The position numbers and the translations under genes are program-made. DNA of 64,000 bases from Neonectria sp. B-13 (lineage: Eukaryota; Ascomycota; Sordariomycetes; Hypocreales; Nectriaceae): positions 67,746 to 131,745 of the forward strand of contig NOKP01000025.1 of NCBI GenBank assembly GCA_002682825.1, read 5' to 3'. The notes under the pieces are model-generated. The model had not been told where the DNA came from. It searched no databases and worked only from the letters and a program-made list of their open reading frames with translations. Positions within the stretch are counted from its first letter, which is position 1, and each line of letters starts with the position of its first letter. Below, in pieces: positions 63,101 to 64,000 of the stretch.

Positions 63101-64000
63101 CCCTTCATCCAGCCAATCTGAGACTGGTTTCGATCCATGGCCTTCCCCATGCCAACCTTAGCCTTCATGGATGGGCCTCGCCAGGCCACGCCCATACGAT
63201 GATTCGAGGTTGCAGCAGAGCGCATACCAATGGTGAGAGCACTCTGCTTGTAGTTGCTGCTTGGAGCACCGGGTCTGTGGTCACTCATTGTTGCCGCTTT
63301 CCGATCACGATTGGAGCTGTCGTCCACGGTGCGGAAGGTCTTATAGGTGGCACCCTTGCGAGTCAAGTTGATGCTGTCCGTCACATGCTTGCCTCGGGCA
63401 TGGCCGACAGCAGAGAGAACATGAGCATCGGCGCCCTGTAGCCTCAGTTCGTTGTCCGTGCCCCAGGACACAAGTTGGAACTCGCGTTCATCGATGCCTT
63501 CATCTGTGATGCCGCCACGGCTTCTCCAAAGGAACTCCTTTGCTTTGTGGTCTCCGTGGCCAGGGAACACAACAACCGGGTCGGTGGATGCACTAATATA
63601 CGATCCTTGGGGTCTTCTCACATCGTACAGATAAAGATCACCGGGTTCGTTCTGTGGCATAGCAAGAATTCCCTCCCCAAAAGGAGTGTGTCGCGCCCTC
63701 CATACTGGAAACCCGGTGTTGATGACATGTTCTGGTTGGTCGCCTTCGTCGCTGTAGTCCCAGAACTTGATGCTCTTATCAATGGAACATGAGACAATCA
63801 CGGTTGATCGGGTGCGGTTCCAGTCTAAGCCATAGATCTTGGAGTTGTGTGCTTTGATGGTTCTGAGGGGCTGGGATGTCCTCCGCTCGTCCCAGATATG
63901 CAGGAACTGGTCATGAGCGGAGGCAAGGATATGAGAGGCCTGACGGTTGTATTTGACTTGAGACGCTCCAGCAGACCAATCACAGAAGGTGAGAACAGGC
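60118..64000 (-). CDS. MTC5: SEACAT/GATOR2 subunit Mtc5/Sea3 (WDR59-like), C-terminal part; runs off the right edge
   Basis: Subunit of the vacuolar/lysosomal complex that controls TORC1 in response to amino acids. The frame is open from 64000 down to the stop at 60118 (about 1293 residues visible); the N-terminus lies outside. Domains in order: WD40 blades (ASAHDQFLHIWDER, CSIDKSIKFWDYSD, LYLYDVRRP), an Arg/Lys-rich linker, and an RWD domain (EELLRISHQLPKVKWENIDM... to YLLGEVDLE, about 62990-62660). Long Ser/Glu-rich disordered parts surround a conserved helical middle (ALLPSKEEFAQEYAIFGDGAEVCEHN). A C-terminal RING/zinc-ribbon cluster follows (CDRCHRMQSQLRCVYC, PCLACGCASHEACL, CPAGDECNC). 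WD40 + RWD + RING is specific to Mtc5/WDR59. No intron is needed in the visible part. Confidence 0.93.
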   Translation of the reverse strand, partial: PVLTFCDWSAGASQVKYNRQASHILASAHDQFLHIWDERRTSQPLRTIKAHNSKIYGLDWNRTRSTVIVSCSIDKSIKFWDYSDEGDQPEHVINTGFPVWRARHTPFGEGILAMPQNEPGDLYLYDVRRPQGSYISASTDPVVVFPGHGDHKAKEFLWRSRGGITDEGIDEREFQLVSWGTDNELRLQGADAHVLSAVGHARGKHVTDSINLTRKGATYKTFRTVDDSSNRDRKAATMSDHRPGAPSSNYKQSALTIGMRSAATSNHRMGVAWRGPSMKAKVGMGKAMDRNQSQIGWMKGITMTKRKSSGDTKRHPSKDSGIFGHGYPDDEWGEPDTIQEELLRISHQLPKVKWENIDMDNLTLKASLNGPWGAHGETIFVKVKIDVPTSYPKGKAPKFEIYKTSFMPTRVHKKIEREIHQLADQFLQRKQNCLEVAFTYLLGEVDLENSTTFFKNVRDLDDDIDALADESSSESDEDIPAGGSASMSQELIPHTDIETALAPPNRTIIPPPPRTCGARFSHNGRLVCFFPTKEEKARALFTTTLDAYRERPKGEPFFAGFGRIAHELAPRQRFMGEDGSGSDGESNSDGSRSSSSSSSSDSESTSMHKISLWYHPSRQFRKTWSEDRSIRSSGGGTGAGTGTGTGTSRRRPGRSRNLISIHDLRALLPSKEEFAQEYAIFGDGAEVCEHNANVTEKHGAKDLAHVWRYLGLLLKKGIPLEFLAHTQRRDSILVIAHDVVAKCRRESTLPEVVERNGSLSGRVKWGNHPLAKDFIMDLFDYFERIADIQMLAMLSCIFGDSSAEDSVAYFESHLPQPDTPLPLKAPSFSLDYFPTDASLWNIYGRSYTNSVATTPMTMHTPHYAGSQASDEGLWSGDPASNSYSCGETPPNKFKGYLGELEPPPSVSTSPNTRFVQRANSGLASAFAAGLPRSFTAASSSSPPGQGRKKPSPAETAVSSLAPSMGNVTWSASTAMDSSGGRTSLSDDEYRRDDFLPLVPVSVAVNMEDQTIFDDDGWLSMPLLEPSRADIYANYRYAYAEMLQMWNQPLARLEIMKFNVLKEDMTNGHLDGSSMTIHDGASGNGPNHHASSSPIAMGKRDQLQALLASGRGIDVTGVCRIHETQLEPLRYTSTDSTVGGAVGTCDRCHRMQSQLRCVYCLEPVDALFPPCLACGCASHEACLAEWHAAGETLCPAGDECNCVEEAADGQVESWAALQGAMLKGQRHLPMLPGPALGSDDEAKASSGWERVEPNGPSRMQGLSAASISLGSRLKKSAGDWSRSSSLRKTDRGRL

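Noticed and set aside
1..64000. CRISPR array, bacterial operons, ribosome-binding sites, rRNA genes, telomere repeats
   Set aside because: No sign of any; gene structure is clearly eukaryotic with spliceosomal introns, and no arrayed spacers or rRNA signatures were seen.

Overview
The window is nuclear DNA of a filamentous ascomycete. The evidence is compact genes with short introns (mostly 49-120 bp) bearing GTRNGT donors, CTRAC-type branch points and YAG acceptors. The gene families also fit: Zn2Cys6 regulator, CFEM, RTA1-like, 2EXR and OrdA-like P450 proteins beside conserved eukaryotic genes. A Sordariomycete, perhaps Hypocreales, is my inference; no sequence search was run. I recognise 27 loci: 22 intact or nearly so, two cut by the window edges (type II myosin at the left, SEACAT subunit Mtc5/WDR59 at the right) and three broken or doubtful.

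Layout. 0-7.5 kb: myosin II (minus) diverges from a Red1/ZFC3H1-like zinc-finger protein (plus). 8.4-19.3 kb is an accessory metabolic block: an RTA1-like membrane protein, an HSL-type alpha/beta hydrolase, a Zn2Cys6 regulator, a divergent homogentisate-dioxygenase-like enzyme and a microsomal P450. It looks like a small catabolic or secondary-metabolic cluster. 19.4-22.1 kb is a degenerate island: an AT-rich block, a small hypothetical gene carrying a near-perfect 66-bp inverted repeat, and a peptidase A1-like pseudogene with several stops and frameshifts. 23-35 kb: a GT8-like glycosyltransferase, a possible SANT/Myb remnant, phosphoserine aminotransferase, Cu/Zn superoxide dismutase and Tudor-SN. 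35.5-46.5 kb is dense and mostly housekeeping: Pet191, a sterol-esterase-type lipase, a thaumatin-like GPI protein, an ankyrin protein, RNA polymerase III subunit RPC11, Mediator MED31 and a calcineurin-like phosphoesterase. 46.8-60 kb: a CFEM GPI protein, Gpi2/PIG-C, two 2EXR genes (one interrupted by an in-frame amber codon) and a D-2-hydroxyacid dehydrogenase. 60.1-64 kb: Mtc5/WDR59.

Functional themes are nuclear RNA surveillance and small-RNA-type factors (Red1-like, Tudor-SN), transcription machinery (RPC11, MED31), GPI anchoring and its clients (Gpi2, CFEM, thaumatin-like), nutrient signalling (Mtc5) and specialised metabolism. The most unusual sequence features are the 66-bp hairpin at 19.9-20.1 kb, the unlinked-looking dioxygenase/P450/esterase/regulator group, the amber-interrupted 2EXR gene, and two stop-free introns of length 3n that would insert 30 and 27 residues if retained.
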